DNA of 64,000 nt, from positions 1,798,001 through 1,862,000 of the forward strand of contig NZ_CP056080.1 of the NCBI RefSeq assembly GCF_014217215.1, written 5' to 3'. How positions within the stretch are numbered: the first letter of the stretch is position 1; each line of letters starts with the position of its first letter. The DNA is from Rothia nasimurium (lineage in GTDB: Bacteria; Actinomycetota; Actinomycetes; Actinomycetales; Micrococcaceae). Shown piece by piece: positions 53,011 through 61,753 of this stretch. The position numbers were made by a program, and so were the translations under genes. Under the pieces are notes generated by a model. It saw only the letters and a program-made list of their open reading frames with translations. It was not told the DNA's origin and did no database searches.

Positions 53011-54207
53011 CTAGCCGCCGCTGATATCCAGCTCGGCGTCCACCAGGCCCAATCGCTCGGCGTCCCCCAGGACGCGGGAGTTCAGCCACCCGTCGGGCAG
53101 GTGGGGCTTCTTGGGGTTGCCCGCGCGCCCGCGAGGGCCCTCAACAGCGGCACCGGGGTAGCCAATGGAGTGGTCCAGCTCGGCCAGGTACTCACGGAAG
53201 GCTTCGAGGGTGGGCACGGTCGACATCTTGGCGCGCAGCTTACCGCCCACCGGGTAGCCGTGGAAGTACCAGGCCACGTGCTTGCGGATCTCGCGTAGGC
53301 CGCGGGCCTCGTCACCAAAGGTCTCCACCAGTAGTTCAGCGTGGCGGTAAATCATATCGGCTACCTCAGACACACTGGGGCGGTGGCGCTCTTCAGACCC
53401 TTCAAAGGCATTTTGCAGGTCGCCAAAGAGCCAGGGGCGGCCCTGGCAACCGCGGCCGACCACGATGCCGTCCACCCCGGTCTGCTCGACCATGGCAATG
53501 GCGTCCTCGGCGGAGAAAATATCGCCGTTGCCGAGAATCGGCACGTCGGGGATTGCCTCGCGCAGGCGGGCAATCGAGTCCCAATCGGCCTTGCCGGAGT
53601 AGTGCTGGGCGGCAGTGCGACCGTGCAGGGCAATCGCCGCAACACCCGCGTCACGAGCAATTTTGGCTGATTCTAGGTAGGTCAGGTGGTCCTCGTCGAT
53701 GCCCTTACGCATCTTGATGGTCAGGGGCACGTCCCCGCGGGAGGCCTCACGCACAGCGGTCTGGACGATAGCGGTAAAGAGGTCGGTCTTCCAGGGCAGG
53801 GCGGAGCCGCCGCCCAGCTTGGTGACCTTGGGGACGGGGCAGCCGAAGTTCAGATCAATGTGGTCGGCACGGTCTTCTTCGACCACCATACGAATCGCCT
53901 TGCCGACGTTGACGGCGTCCACACCGTAAATCTGAATGGAGCGAATCTTTTCGTCGCCGTCATGGTCGATAATGCGCAGAGACTCGGGGTTACGCTCCAC
54001 CAGGGAGCGCGCGGTGACCATCTCGGTCACGTAGAGGCCGCCACCGTAGTCGCGGCAGAGTCGGCGGAAGGCCTTGTTGGTGACGCCCGCCATGGGGGCC
54101 AGCACCACCGGGGTGTCGATGGTGTGCTTGCCCAGCTGTAGGGGCGGCAGTTTCAGCTGCTTAGCGCGGGCCGGGGTCTGGCCGGTCTCTAAAGTCTCTT
54201 CTGTCAT
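53011..54207 (-). CDS. dusB: tRNA-dihydrouridine synthase
   Basis: A 398-aa FMN enzyme that reduces uridines in the tRNA D-loop. Motifs: VVLAPMAGVTNKAFRRLCRD, LNFGCPVPKVTKLGGGSAL (catalytic Cys in NFGCP), ALHGRTAAQHYSGKADW and GNGDIFSAEDA. It is 53-54 kb, single unit. ATG at 54207 has GGAAGG only two bases before it; the longer frame from 54228 has no better site. Confidence 0.94.
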   Translation of the reverse strand: MTEETLETGQTPARAKQLKLPPLQLGKHTIDTPVVLAPMAGVTNKAFRRLCRDYGGGLYVTEMVTARSLVERNPESLRIIDHDGDEKIRSIQIYGVDAVNVGKAIRMVVEEDRADHIDLNFGCPVPKVTKLGGGSALPWKTDLFTAIVQTAVREASRGDVPLTIKMRKGIDEDHLTYLESAKIARDAGVAAIALHGRTAAQHYSGKADWDSIARLREAIPDVPILGNGDIFSAEDAIAMVEQTGVDGIVVGRGCQGRPWLFGDLQNAFEGSEERHRPSVSEVADMIYRHAELLVETFGDEARGLREIRKHVAWYFHGYPVGGKLRAKMSTVPTLEAFREYLAELDHSIGYPGAAVEGPRGRAGNPKKPHLPDGWLNSRVLGDAERLGLVDAELDISGG

Positions 54208-54267
54208 AACCTTCCAATTCTGGCACAAACGGCCCCGGTGCGCTGTTAGCTAGAGCAAAGATAAGGA

Positions 54268-54332
54268 CGCCCGCCCCACCTTCCTGCCCCGCACCGGGCA
54301 GGGCACGGGGCGGGAGGCTGATGAAGCGGGCG
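54268..54332 (-). terminator. Compound stem-loop after the SDR gene
   Basis: CGCCCGC (54268-54274) faces GCGGGCG (54326-54332), with CTGCCC/GGGCAG and CCCGC/GCGGG stems inside. Lies just after the stop of the SDR gene (54362). Confidence 0.72.
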
Positions 54333-54361
54333 CCATGTAGTTCAGGCGACGTGCTGGGCGT

Positions 54362-55246
54362 CTACGGGGTAGGACGTCCGCCGGTGAGACCCAGGGTTTC
54401 GCCGGAGACGTAGCTGGCCTCATCCGATGCCAGGAAGACGTAGGCACCAGCAATTTCAGCGGGTTGGCCCGCCCTACCCAGGGGTGTGTCTTGCCCAAAC
54501 TGGGTGAGCTTTTCCTGGGGTTGGCCGTGGCTGGGCTGTAGGGGTGTCCAGAAGGGGCCGGGGGCAACAGCGTTCACGCGGATACCGCGAGGGGTGAGCG
54601 CCTGGGCAAGACCCTTGCTGAAGTTGTTCTGGGCAGCCTTGGTCAGGGCGTAGTCCAGCAGGGTTTCGCTGGGCTCGTAGGCCTGAATCGAGGAGGTGAA
54701 AATAATAGATGCACCTGCCTGAAGGTGCGGCAGCGCAGCCTTAGTTACCCGGTAGGACGAGTACACGTTAGCTTTCATGGTGGCGTCGAAGTCCTCGTCT
54801 GAGAGGTCTTCTAGTTTTTCGTGCCACACCTGGCGGCTGGCGTTGTTGACGAGAATATCGAGACCGCCGAAGGCCTCAACGGTCTTCTCAACAACCAGCT
54901 GGCACTGCTCAAGTTCCCGCAGGTCACCGGGGAGGGCTAGTGCCTTGACGCCAGCTTTTTCGATCTGCTCGATGATGATGCGGGCATCTGGCTCTTCTTC
55001 GGGCAGATAAGCGATGGCTACGTCGGCACCTTCCCGGGCGTAGGCAATGGCTACCGCTGCGCCCAGGCCGGAATCGCCACCGGTGATGAGCGCCCGCCGT
55101 CCTTTAAGGCGGCCTGCCCCCTGATAGGTGTCGATGCCCAAATCGGCTTTGGGGGTCATTTCAGCGTCTAAGCCGGGTTCGGGCTGGGTCTGCTTCGGAG
55201 GGGCAATGACGGGGTATTTGCTGCGGGGGTCAATTAGTTCGGTCAT
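54362..55246 (-). CDS. SDR-family oxidoreductase
   Basis: A 294-aa short-chain dehydrogenase of the general-stress subgroup (like B. subtilis YhdF/GsiB-region proteins) with an N-terminal extension (PPKQTQPEPGLDAEMTPKAD). The cofactor loop is TGGDSGLGAAVAIAYAREGA, the catalytic residues lie in NNASRQVW, Ser in IFTSSIQAYEP and YxxxK as YALTKAAQN. Substrate unknown. Single unit between terminators. Confidence 0.92.
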   Translation of the reverse strand: MTELIDPRSKYPVIAPPKQTQPEPGLDAEMTPKADLGIDTYQGAGRLKGRRALITGGDSGLGAAVAIAYAREGADVAIAYLPEEEPDARIIIEQIEKAGVKALALPGDLRELEQCQLVVEKTVEAFGGLDILVNNASRQVWHEKLEDLSDEDFDATMKANVYSSYRVTKAALPHLQAGASIIFTSSIQAYEPSETLLDYALTKAAQNNFSKGLAQALTPRGIRVNAVAPGPFWTPLQPSHGQPQEKLTQFGQDTPLGRAGQPAEIAGAYVFLASDEASYVSGETLGLTGGRPTP

Positions 55247-55276
55247 TTTCTTCCTTAGGGGTAGAGAGTAAGCAAA

Positions 55277-55302
55277 AGCCCCGGGTGGTTCTTCCCGGGG
55301 CT
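55277..55302 (-). terminator. Terminator after the PRC-barrel gene
   Basis: AGCCCCGGG (55277-55285) and CCCGGGGCT (55294-55302) form a perfect 9-bp stem with an 8-base loop. The PRC-barrel gene ends at 55346, 44 bases before it on the minus strand. Confidence 0.88.
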
Positions 55303-55345
55303 CTGCATGAGGCTGTGGTTCAGTGCTAGAGGCTTTTATCTAGAC

Positions 55346-56128
55346 TTACTTCTTGTCGCCTTCTACGACGATTTCTTCCTTGCGGACGTCGGCTGAGACG
55401 CGCTCGGTGTCGGTGTGAACTTCCTTGCCGACGGAGACACGCTCGGTTGCTACGGTCTCGGTGGAGACAACGGGGCGCTCTTCGTGGGCGGTGACGGTGA
55501 CGTCTGCCTGAGCTTCGGCTGCGTCAAAGTCGTAATTCTCGACTACTTCGCCGTCCTTGAGGTTGGTGCGCTCTACAACGATTTCTTCCTTGCGAACGGG
55601 AACCTCAACGGTTTCGGTTTCGGTGCGGACGACCTTGCGCAGGCGGACCTGACCGGTCTGGGTTGCGCTGGTTGCGGTGCCGACATTCAGACGCTCTTCG
55701 TGAGCGACAACGTCGCCGTTCTCGGCGGTTGCGGTGGCCTGGGTTGCGTGGGCATCGGTGGCAGGACGCTCGGTGTTAGCGACACCTGCGGTGGCAGTGC
55801 CAGCGGTTGCAGTGCCTGCGGTGAGTGAGTAGTACTCGTAGAGGCGCTGCTCTTCTGCGGGTGAGAGTTCGCCGTCTTCTGCGATGTTGGGGGCGTCCTT
55901 GACGAATTCCTTGGTGTAGGGAACGTGAATCTCTTCGCCTGCGTAGCGGGCCTGGTTCACGGGGATGAAGGATTCGTTGGTGCCGAAGAAACCGGTGTTG
56001 ACGGTGACGAAGGTGGGTTCGCCGGTCTGGGCGTCGAGGTAGAGCTCGCCTACCTTGCCGATTTTTTCGCCATCAGTGCCGAATACAGTGCTGTTACGCA
56101 GGGTTTCGATGGTTTCGTTGGTAGCCAT
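55346..56128 (-). CDS. PRC-barrel and DUF2382 stress protein
   Basis: A 260-aa protein with an N-terminal PRC-barrel (NSTVFGTDGEKIGKVGELYL, FVTVNTGFFGTNESFIPV) and a C-terminal DUF2382 region with repeats of VPVRKEEIVVER and VRKEEIVVEG (about 170-258). Between them is an Ala/Thr-rich linker containing AGTATAGTATAG. Members resist stress and desiccation in actinobacteria and cyanobacteria. Single unit. Confidence 0.9.
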   Translation of the reverse strand: MATNETIETLRNSTVFGTDGEKIGKVGELYLDAQTGEPTFVTVNTGFFGTNESFIPVNQARYAGEEIHVPYTKEFVKDAPNIAEDGELSPAEEQRLYEYYSLTAGTATAGTATAGVANTERPATDAHATQATATAENGDVVAHEERLNVGTATSATQTGQVRLRKVVRTETETVEVPVRKEEIVVERTNLKDGEVVENYDFDAAEAQADVTVTAHEERPVVSTETVATERVSVGKEVHTDTERVSADVRKEEIVVEGDKK

Positions 56129-56314
56129 GAGCTGTTGCCTTTCTTTGCGACTCTCAGTACGCGGTGTTACGTCAGCCCTGCGCCCCCTATGAGCGCTATC
56201 AGTAGGCTGAGCAACTGTTCATAACCCTACATACTTTCAGCAGACTGAGCAAGTGATAAGCGAACTTTTTAAGAAAAAAGACAATATTTCACTCTGAGAA
56301 TAAAAAATCACCCT

Positions 56315-56349
56315 GACTAGGCATGTCAATCTATATCATGTCTAGTCAT
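56315..56349. promoter_or_regulatory. Imperfect palindrome in the PRC-barrel/HTH gene gap
   Basis: TGACTAGGCATG (56315-56326) mirrors CATGTCTAGTCA (56338-56349) with one mismatch, in a 419-bp AT-rich gap between divergent genes (56129-56547). Further TCATGTC and CATGTCA words overlap it. Could be an operator or a small RNA stem; otherwise nothing was seen in the gap. Confidence 0.45.
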
Positions 56350-56547
56350 GTCACTCTTGAGAGATGAACACAAGGAGATAACAAGGGGCTAGTTTTAAAG
56401 TAAATATTTCCTAAATTTACATTCCCCAAAGAATGCACCACCTCGATCCTGCATGTGAATCGTCAAAATCTCTTGACAGCCCCACACTCTTTCCCGATAC
56501 TTGTGATAAGTCAATATAAATTGACGAAACCTAGTTGAGGAGGCCCT

Positions 56548-57087
56548 ATGCAGTCCGATGACCCGCGTATTACTGCCGTCCGCACCGCCCATGAACAGGT
56601 CGCCCAAGCCACCCGCGCACTTGAGGACGCTGTGCAGGCAGCCCGCGCAGGCGGCGCAACCTGGCAGCTCATTGGGGCAGCTATCGGCGTGACCAAGCAA
56701 GCTGCCGCCCAGCGCTTTTCCGAGACCGTCTATAACGCCCGCTCACTCTCGCAGATTCAGGTCGAGCTGGAGCAGATCACCGAAGCCCTCTTTGCTGCCC
56801 TGGCTCACAGTGACATCGAGCATGTACACAGCCACATGACCTACACAACCGCCCGATTACTGTCTAAACGCAAGATTCTGAAAACCTGGCAGCAGGTACT
56901 TGAGGCAAGCGGCCCCTTTATTGAGGTCAAAAAGACAGTGGTGGAACAGGCAGGCTCCGGCTTTGTACTCACCTACCGACTGCGCCACGAAAATGGTGAG
57001 CCGGTCGGCCAACTCTCTTTCAACTCAGCCCGCAAAGTAACAGGATTGGTGATCTTCAATGACGATTCAGCAGAACTCCCCTGGTAA
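56548..57087 (+). CDS. HTH-containing protein with NTF2/DUF3887-like domain
   Basis: A 179-aa protein. Residues about 35-58 (GGATWQLIGAAIGVTKQAAA) look like a helix-turn-helix that resembles sigma-70 region 4 or KfrA-like DNA-binding heads; the second half (LLSKRKILKTWQQVLEASGP, then FIEVKKTVVE and LTYRLRHENG) matches the DUF3887 pattern. GAGGAGG four bases before the ATG supports the start. It may be a regulator that senses a ligand; that is inference. The next gene overlaps its end by 29 bases. Confidence 0.75.
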   Translation: MQSDDPRITAVRTAHEQVAQATRALEDAVQAARAGGATWQLIGAAIGVTKQAAAQRFSETVYNARSLSQIQVELEQITEALFAALAHSDIEHVHSHMTYTTARLLSKRKILKTWQQVLEASGPFIEVKKTVVEQAGSGFVLTYRLRHENGEPVGQLSFNSARKVTGLVIFNDDSAELPW

Positions 57088-57442
57088 CAGCATCTATGCG
57101 CCCCTCATCATGGTGGGACTGTGGGGCCTACACGGTTTTATCACCTGGTACCTCAGCCGAGAACTAGCTATAACCTTGTGGGCGATTGGCCTAGTGGTTG
57201 TTGGCACGGTGCTCACTCAGTGGTTCCTGCGCCCCAAGGGCAGCCGCACGATGGTATGGCGACCGGGACTCTTTGCCGGGACGCTTACTATTACCTGGAT
57301 CATCTGGGCAATTCTCAATATCTTTTGGGATATGCAAGCCCAGAACGCTGCAATCTGGCCGTTGCTCGGGTACATCGGTTCAAGCAGTAGTGCACGGGAG
57401 GCTTCAGCTCAGAGGCGTAGAGCCCGCGACATCGGCGTCTAG
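57059..57442 (+). CDS. Membrane protein coupled to the HTH gene
   Basis: A 127-aa protein with four membrane segments (about 12-32, 37-56, 67-86 and 97-110) and a basic tail (REASAQRRRARD). Starts within the end of the upstream gene (ATG 57059; a later ATG at 57110 is possible), so it is probably translated with it. No family recognised. Confidence 0.65.
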   Translation: MTIQQNSPGNSIYAPLIMVGLWGLHGFITWYLSRELAITLWAIGLVVVGTVLTQWFLRPKGSRTMVWRPGLFAGTLTITWIIWAILNIFWDMQAQNAAIWPLLGYIGSSSSAREASAQRRRARDIGV

Positions 57443-57447
57443 CCCCT

Positions 57448-57789
57448 CTAAGCCTGCCCCTCCCCCAGCTCAGCGAGGTGAGGGGCAGAAAGGTGGGCGA
57501 GGGCGTCCGCGCCTATACGGGCGGCGCCCAGAGCGACCCGCCCGTCCACTCGCAGCGGGGTGCCCTCGCTCTGCCAGTGGGGGCGAGCCTGCTCCAGGTG
57601 CCCCGGTATCTCGCCGCGGGCGTTGCAGATGCGCCACCAGGGCACGCTCGACCCCCAGAGCGCGAGGGTGCGCCCCACCAGCCGGGGAGATTCGCCGGCA
57701 ACCGCACCGACGTCACCGTAGGTAGCGACCCGCCCGGCGGGCACACACTCGGCCACCCGTAAGATTCTCTCTACCCGTGTATCGTCCAC
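57448..57789 (-). CDS. Alkyltransferase-like protein (MGMT fold, inactive Cys site)
   Basis: A 113-aa protein of the MGMT fold. In active MGMT the site is PCHR; here it reads PWWRICNARG, with Trp where the methyl-accepting Cys would be, which is the mark of ATL proteins that bind O6-alkylguanine and call in nucleotide excision repair. RVATYGDVGAVAGESPRLVG and the DNA-binding helix fit the family. It follows the GNAT gene on the minus strand and faces the membrane gene. Confidence 0.9.
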   Translation of the reverse strand: MDDTRVERILRVAECVPAGRVATYGDVGAVAGESPRLVGRTLALWGSSVPWWRICNARGEIPGHLEQARPHWQSEGTPLRVDGRVALGAARIGADALAHLSAPHLAELGEGQA

Positions 57790-57795
57790 GGGCCT

Positions 57796-58770
57796 TTAAC
57801 CGTCAACCAGTACCAGGGACTCGCTGGTCACGGTAGCAGCACCCATCTTCACCAGCTGGTCGATCAGCACAGCCAAATCTTCCATGGAGTCATCGACCTC
57901 GATTTGCACGGCGTAGGAGCCGGTCAGCACCGAAAGCAGCTGCATAATAGCTTCGCGGGCGCCGGGGTGGCCCACCCGGTAGCCGATGGTGATTTCGGTG
58001 GCGTCATCTTCAGAGACGGGCATCTGGCCGGCATCTACCTCGATGGGGCGGTAGCTCACGGCAAAAGCGATAATGTCGCCCTTCTTCCCGTTCGCCTGGG
58101 CACGAAGTACGTCATCGCGCAGCACCACAGCGCCCAGGGCCTCGGCTTCGTCGGAGAGGAAGAGGCGGTTGACGCGGCCGATGGGCAGGTCGGCAGGCTC
58201 GTCCCAGGTGTGTACAGCCCGGTAGAACTCCCAGAAACGCTGGGTAAGTTCGACAGACCCAGTGGCCAGGTCCTCGATGGCCTGGGTGATGCGTTCAGAT
58301 TCGTCCTGGCGTAGGGGTACGGACGGCACCGCCCCGGCTTCGATACGCACCATGCGCGAGCGCTGGGCGACCGTGAAACCGCGAGCAGAGGCAAAGTCGA
58401 GGCCGGTGGAGGCCGGTTCCACCTTGGCGCGCAGAGCTACGGTGCCGCTGGGGGCTGAGGCGGCGGCGTCCTTTAGGGCCTGTAGGAGCAGGCTGCCGAG
58501 GCCTGAGCGGCGGTGTTCGGGGGCTACTTCGATGTAGGACCAGAGGCGGTTGGGGTGCAGGTCAGTCTCGTAGACGGTACCTGCAGCCACGGGCACTCCC
58601 TGATGCTCGGCGACGAGGGTGCGGGAGAAGCGGGTGTCGGAGTCGGGCCCGAAGGACGAGCGGAAGGCGGCTACCTGCCGGTTTTCAGCATCGTGCCAGT
58701 ATTCGAGCAGGGCTAGGGTGTCGCCCTCGCGCCAGGGGCGTAGGGTGTAGGTATTCTCGGCAGTGCTCAC
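57796..58770 (-). CDS. Two-domain GNAT acetyltransferase
   Basis: A 324-aa protein with an N-terminal GNAT domain (WSYIEVAPEHRRSGLGSLLL carries the acetyl-CoA loop) and a second GNAT-like half (ITIGYRVGHPGAREAIMQLL) without a clear cofactor loop. GTG at 58770 with AAAGG seven bases before it is used. ATL stop and start are seven bases apart, so the two genes are co-transcribed. Substrate unknown. Confidence 0.85.
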   Translation of the reverse strand: MSTAENTYTLRPWREGDTLALLEYWHDAENRQVAAFRSSFGPDSDTRFSRTLVAEHQGVPVAAGTVYETDLHPNRLWSYIEVAPEHRRSGLGSLLLQALKDAAASAPSGTVALRAKVEPASTGLDFASARGFTVAQRSRMVRIEAGAVPSVPLRQDESERITQAIEDLATGSVELTQRFWEFYRAVHTWDEPADLPIGRVNRLFLSDEAEALGAVVLRDDVLRAQANGKKGDIIAFAVSYRPIEVDAGQMPVSEDDATEITIGYRVGHPGAREAIMQLLSVLTGSYAVQIEVDDSMEDLAVLIDQLVKMGAATVTSESLVLVDG

Positions 58771-58920
58771 GGTGGTGCCTTTCGGGGTAGCCGGTGGGGT
58801 GTACCCATCTACTTTAGCGCCCCTGCCTAAGTTGCGGGCGTCCGCTGCGGGGAAGATATGAACGCTGAGCGTGAACCGGCAGAGCGGCACCTTGATTTCA
58901 CCGGCCCGTTACCGGCTAGA

Positions 58921-58936
58921 CTTTAAGGGCTTAAAG
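58921..58936. promoter_or_regulatory. 16-bp palindrome upstream of a GNAT gene
   Basis: CTTTAAGGGCTTAAAG has 7-bp arms and a two-base centre, 32 bases before the ATG of the next gene, with TTGACT overlapping downstream (58952). It has the look of an operator for a dimeric repressor. Confidence 0.45.
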
Positions 58937-58967
58937 TTTATTTGACTCTATTGTTTAGCGTGGTTTT

Positions 58968-59588
58968 ATGACTTCTCCCCTTGCCCACAAGCCCACCCTC
59001 GTAGGTTCCCGCGTTGAGCTGCGCCCCTTCGACGCCGATGCCATTGACGCCATGATCGGTATTCTGCAGGAACCCGATGTTCTGATTAAGACCGGAACCG
59101 TTCACTCCCGCTCAACAGAGACCCACCCCTTCAACGAGACTAAGACCCGTGAGTGGTACTCCCGCCGCAACGAGAAGAAGAACCGCCTCGATTTAGCGGT
59201 GTACGCGCTGGACCAGCAGAAGTACGTGGGCGAGGTTGCCTTCAACGAGTACGACCCCGATAACGGCTCGGTTAACTACCGTATTGCGATTGGGCAGGCT
59301 GGCCAGAATAAGGGCTACGGTACCGACGCTACTAAGCTCATGGTCGATTACGCCTTTGAGAAGCTCGATTTGCACCGTATTGAGCTTGAGGTGCTGGACT
59401 TCAACGAGCGGGCCAAGCACGTGTACACCTCCTGCGGTTTTGTGCCCGAAGGACGCCGCCGCGAGGCTTTCCTGATTGACGGCGAGTACCACGATGCGGT
59501 CATCAAGTCGGTTCTGCGCAGTGACTGGGAGGCCGCCCGCTCGGTCGCGGGCCACCTGACACTGGATTTGAAGCGCGTCGAGATATAA
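58968..59588 (+). CDS. RimJ/RimL-type GNAT acetyltransferase
   Basis: A 206-aa GNAT protein. The cofactor loop is GQAGQNKGYGTDATKLMVDY, followed by HRIELEVLDFNERAKHVYTS and CGFVPEGRRREAFLIDGEYH, typical of the RimJ/RimL branch that acetylates N-terminal amines or small amines. No clear ribosome site before the ATG. Single gene, convergent with glyS over hairpin B4. Confidence 0.88.
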   Translation: MTSPLAHKPTLVGSRVELRPFDADAIDAMIGILQEPDVLIKTGTVHSRSTETHPFNETKTREWYSRRNEKKNRLDLAVYALDQQKYVGEVAFNEYDPDNGSVNYRIAIGQAGQNKGYGTDATKLMVDYAFEKLDLHRIELEVLDFNERAKHVYTSCGFVPEGRRREAFLIDGEYHDAVIKSVLRSDWEAARSVAGHLTLDLKRVEI

Positions 59589-59595
59589 GACAATA

Positions 59596-59710
59596 ACAAA
59601 AGGACGGACGTGCGTTCGCCTGCTGACCCTCTTGGGGCTCGCGCTGGGGCACTCACCCCAATCCACGCCAGCCCCGAGCCAGCAGGCTCTCCGCACGTCC
59701 GTCCTTTTGT
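59596..59710. repeat. Long intergenic hairpin, family B copy 4 (B4)
   Basis: Perfect 19-bp arms 59596-59614 and 59692-59710 (ACAAAAGGACGGACGTGCG and complement), an inner GCCTGCTG/CAGCAGGC stem (59618-59625 and 59680-59687), and the core with GCTCGCGCTGGGGC and ACGCCAGCCCCGAGCCAGC (59665-59683). It sits between convergent GNAT and glyS genes, where it is a good terminator for both. Confidence 0.92.
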
Positions 59711-59728
59711 ATATCTAACCTACGTTAC

Positions 59729-61111
59729 TTACTTGGTCAGCTTGGCTGCCAAGTAGGCGGTGACCTGGTCGAGTGAGACGCGTTCCTGGGTCATGGTGTC
59801 GCGCTCGCGGATGGTAACAGCCTGGTCTTCCAGGGTGTCAAAGTCGACGGTGATGCAGAAGGGGGTGCCGATTTCGTCCTGGCGGCGGTAGCGGCGGCCG
59901 ATTGCACCGGCGTCGTCGTAGTCGATGTTCCAGTTGCGGCGGAGTTCGTTGGCCAGGTTCTTGGCGGTGGGGACGAGGTCTTCCTTCTTGGACAGGGGCA
60001 GGACCGCGGCCTTGACGGGGGCCAGGCGCGGGTCGAGCTTGAGCACGGTGCGCTTATCGACGCCGCCCTTGGTGTTGGGGGCTTCGTCTTCGACGTAGGA
60101 GTCGACGAGGAAGGCCATCATGGAGCGGGTCAGGCCGAAGGAGGGTTCGATGACGTAGGGGACGTAGCGTTCGCCGGTGCCCTGGTCGAAGTATTCGAGT
60201 TTGGCGTTGGAGTGTTCGTTGTGCACGCCGAGGTCGTAGTTGGTGCGGTTGGCGACGCCCATGAGTTCGCCCCATTCGGAGCCCTGGAAGCCGAAGCGGT
60301 ATTCGAGGTCCATGGTGCCTGCGGAATAGTGGGCGCGGTCGTCTTCGGGTACGTCGAATTTGCGCATGTTGTCGGGGTTGATGCCGAGATCGACGAACCA
60401 GTTCCAGCAGTCTTCGATCCACTGGTCGTAGTACTTGGGGGCGTCGTCGGGGTGCACGAAGTATTCGATTTCCATCTGTTCGAATTCGCGGGTTCGGAAG
60501 ATGAAGTTGCCGGGGGTGATTTCGTTGCGGAAGGCCTTGCCGATCTGGCCGATGCCGAAGGGCGGACGCTTGCGGGCGGCGGTGACGACGTTGTTGAAGT
60601 TGACGAAGATGCCCTGGGCGGTTTCGGGGCGCATGTAGTGCAGGCCTTCTTCGTTGTCGACGGGGCCGAGGTAGGTTTTCATGAGGCCGGAGAAGTTTTG
60701 GGGTTCGGTCCACTGGCCCTTGGTGCCGCACTTGGGGCAGACGATGTCGTCCATGCCGTTTTCGGGGGCGCGGCCCTTCTTTGCTTCGAAGGCTTCGATG
60801 AGGTGGTCCTGGCGGTGGCGGGAGTGGCAGGAGAGGCATTCAACGAGGGGGTCGGTGAAGGTTGCGACGTGGCCTGAGGCCTCCCAGACTGCCTTGGGCA
60901 GGATGATGGAGGAGTCGAGGCCGACCATGTCTTCGCGGCCGCGTACGAAGGTCTGCCACCACTGCTGGCGGATGTTTTCTTTGAGTTCGGCACCGAGCGG
61001 GCCGTAGTCCCATGCTGAGCGGGATCCTCCGTAGATTTCACCTGCCTGGAAGACGAATCCGCGGCGCTTGGCCAGTGAAATAACGTTGTCGAGTTTGGAC
61101 TTCGGTGCCAT
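59729..61111 (-). CDS. glyS: Glycyl-tRNA synthetase (dimeric type)
   Basis: A 460-aa class II enzyme of the alpha2 type. N-terminal [20 protein letters not shown], zinc-like cysteines CLSCH and CPKCG, motif 2 [14 protein letters not shown], and the motif 3 region with [14 protein letters not shown]. Charges tRNA-Gly. Single unit; divergent from the S4 gene. No T-box seen upstream. Confidence 0.97.
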   Translation of the reverse strand: MAPKSKLDNVISLAKRRGFVFQAGEIYGGSRSAWDYGPLGAELKENIRQQWWQTFVRGREDMVGLDSSIILPKAVWEASGHVATFTDPLVECLSCHSRHRQDHLIEAFEAKKGRAPENGMDDIVCPKCGTKGQWTEPQNFSGLMKTYLGPVDNEEGLHYMRPETAQGIFVNFNNVVTAARKRPPFGIGQIGKAFRNEITPGNFIFRTREFEQMEIEYFVHPDDAPKYYDQWIEDCWNWFVDLGINPDNMRKFDVPEDDRAHYSAGTMDLEYRFGFQGSEWGELMGVANRTNYDLGVHNEHSNAKLEYFDQGTGERYVPYVIEPSFGLTRSMMAFLVDSYVEDEAPNTKGGVDKRTVLKLDPRLAPVKAAVLPLSKKEDLVPTAKNLANELRRNWNIDYDDAGAIGRRYRRQDEIGTPFCITVDFDTLEDQAVTIRERDTMTQERVSLDQVTAYLAAKLTK

Positions 61112-61251
61112 GGTTTTTGGTTTCTCCTATGAGCCTGCGCCACCGGTTGTGGCGTGCTTGGATGTAAAAAGAAAGTGGGCCGGGTGGCGCACTCGTCTTT
61201 AAGCCTACCGTACGTAGGGGTGCGAGTGTTGGCGCGGGTAGAGTGGTGGGT

Positions 61252-61470
61252 ATGAGTATTGAGTCTGTTTTTATTCGTGATGAGATGATTCGTCTGGGCC
61301 AGTTTTTGAAGTTGGCGAATCTGGTGGAGAACGGGGTGCATGCCCGTGAGGTGATTCAGGACGGCTTGGTGAAGGTGAACGGTGATATTTGTGAGCAGCG
61401 CGGGCGTCAGCTGCATGCTGGCGATACCGTTGAACTGAACGGTGTGACCGTGCAGGTGGAGGTTGAATAA
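61252..61470 (+). CDS. S4-domain RNA-binding protein
   Basis: A 72-aa protein: MSIESVFIRDEMIRLGQFLK, then LANLVENGVHAREVIQDGLV and VNGDICEQRGRQLHAGDTVE. This is a lone S4 RNA-binding domain (YaaA/HSP15-like). Members bind rRNA or tRNA; role unknown. ATG at 61252 is chosen; a GTG three codons earlier precedes it. Confidence 0.88.
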   Translation: MSIESVFIRDEMIRLGQFLKLANLVENGVHAREVIQDGLVKVNGDICEQRGRQLHAGDTVELNGVTVQVEVE

Positions 61471-61509
61471 CCTCTAGCCAAGCGAATCCCATATTGGTAT
61501 TCTCGGGTT

Positions 61510-61743
61510 ATGACAGTTCAGATTGCAGTCCGTTTACCCGATGATTTGGTGGCCTTTCTTGATCATGAGGTTGAGGAAGGCCAGGCTAGAAGCCGCGCTG
61601 AGATTGTTGCCGAGGCTCTTGAGCATGAGAGACGACGCCGGGCGGCTTTAGTTGATGCAGCTATTCTGGCTTCTCTGGGCCCAGAGGATGACCTGGATGA
61701 GTTAGTGGACTGGGCCAGCGGCACACCTTCGTCTCAGCAGTAG
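61510..61743 (+). CDS. Ribbon-helix-helix antitoxin
   Basis: A 77-aa protein with an N-terminal RHH fold (QIAVRLPDDLVAFLDHEVEE, SRAEIVAEALEHERRRR) and an acidic C-terminus (LGPEDDLDELVDWASG) that would thread into the toxin. The MazF-type gene follows after ten bases. Together a type II toxin-antitoxin module whose first gene autoregulates, as is known for the family. Confidence 0.88.
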   Translation: MTVQIAVRLPDDLVAFLDHEVEEGQARSRAEIVAEALEHERRRRAALVDAAILASLGPEDDLDELVDWASGTPSSQQ

Positions 61744-61753
61744 GTGTTGAACC

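Noticed and set aside
61112-61251. T-box leader upstream of glyS
   Set aside because: Only 140 bases separate glyS from the divergent S4 gene and no T-box sequence or specifier stem was seen.
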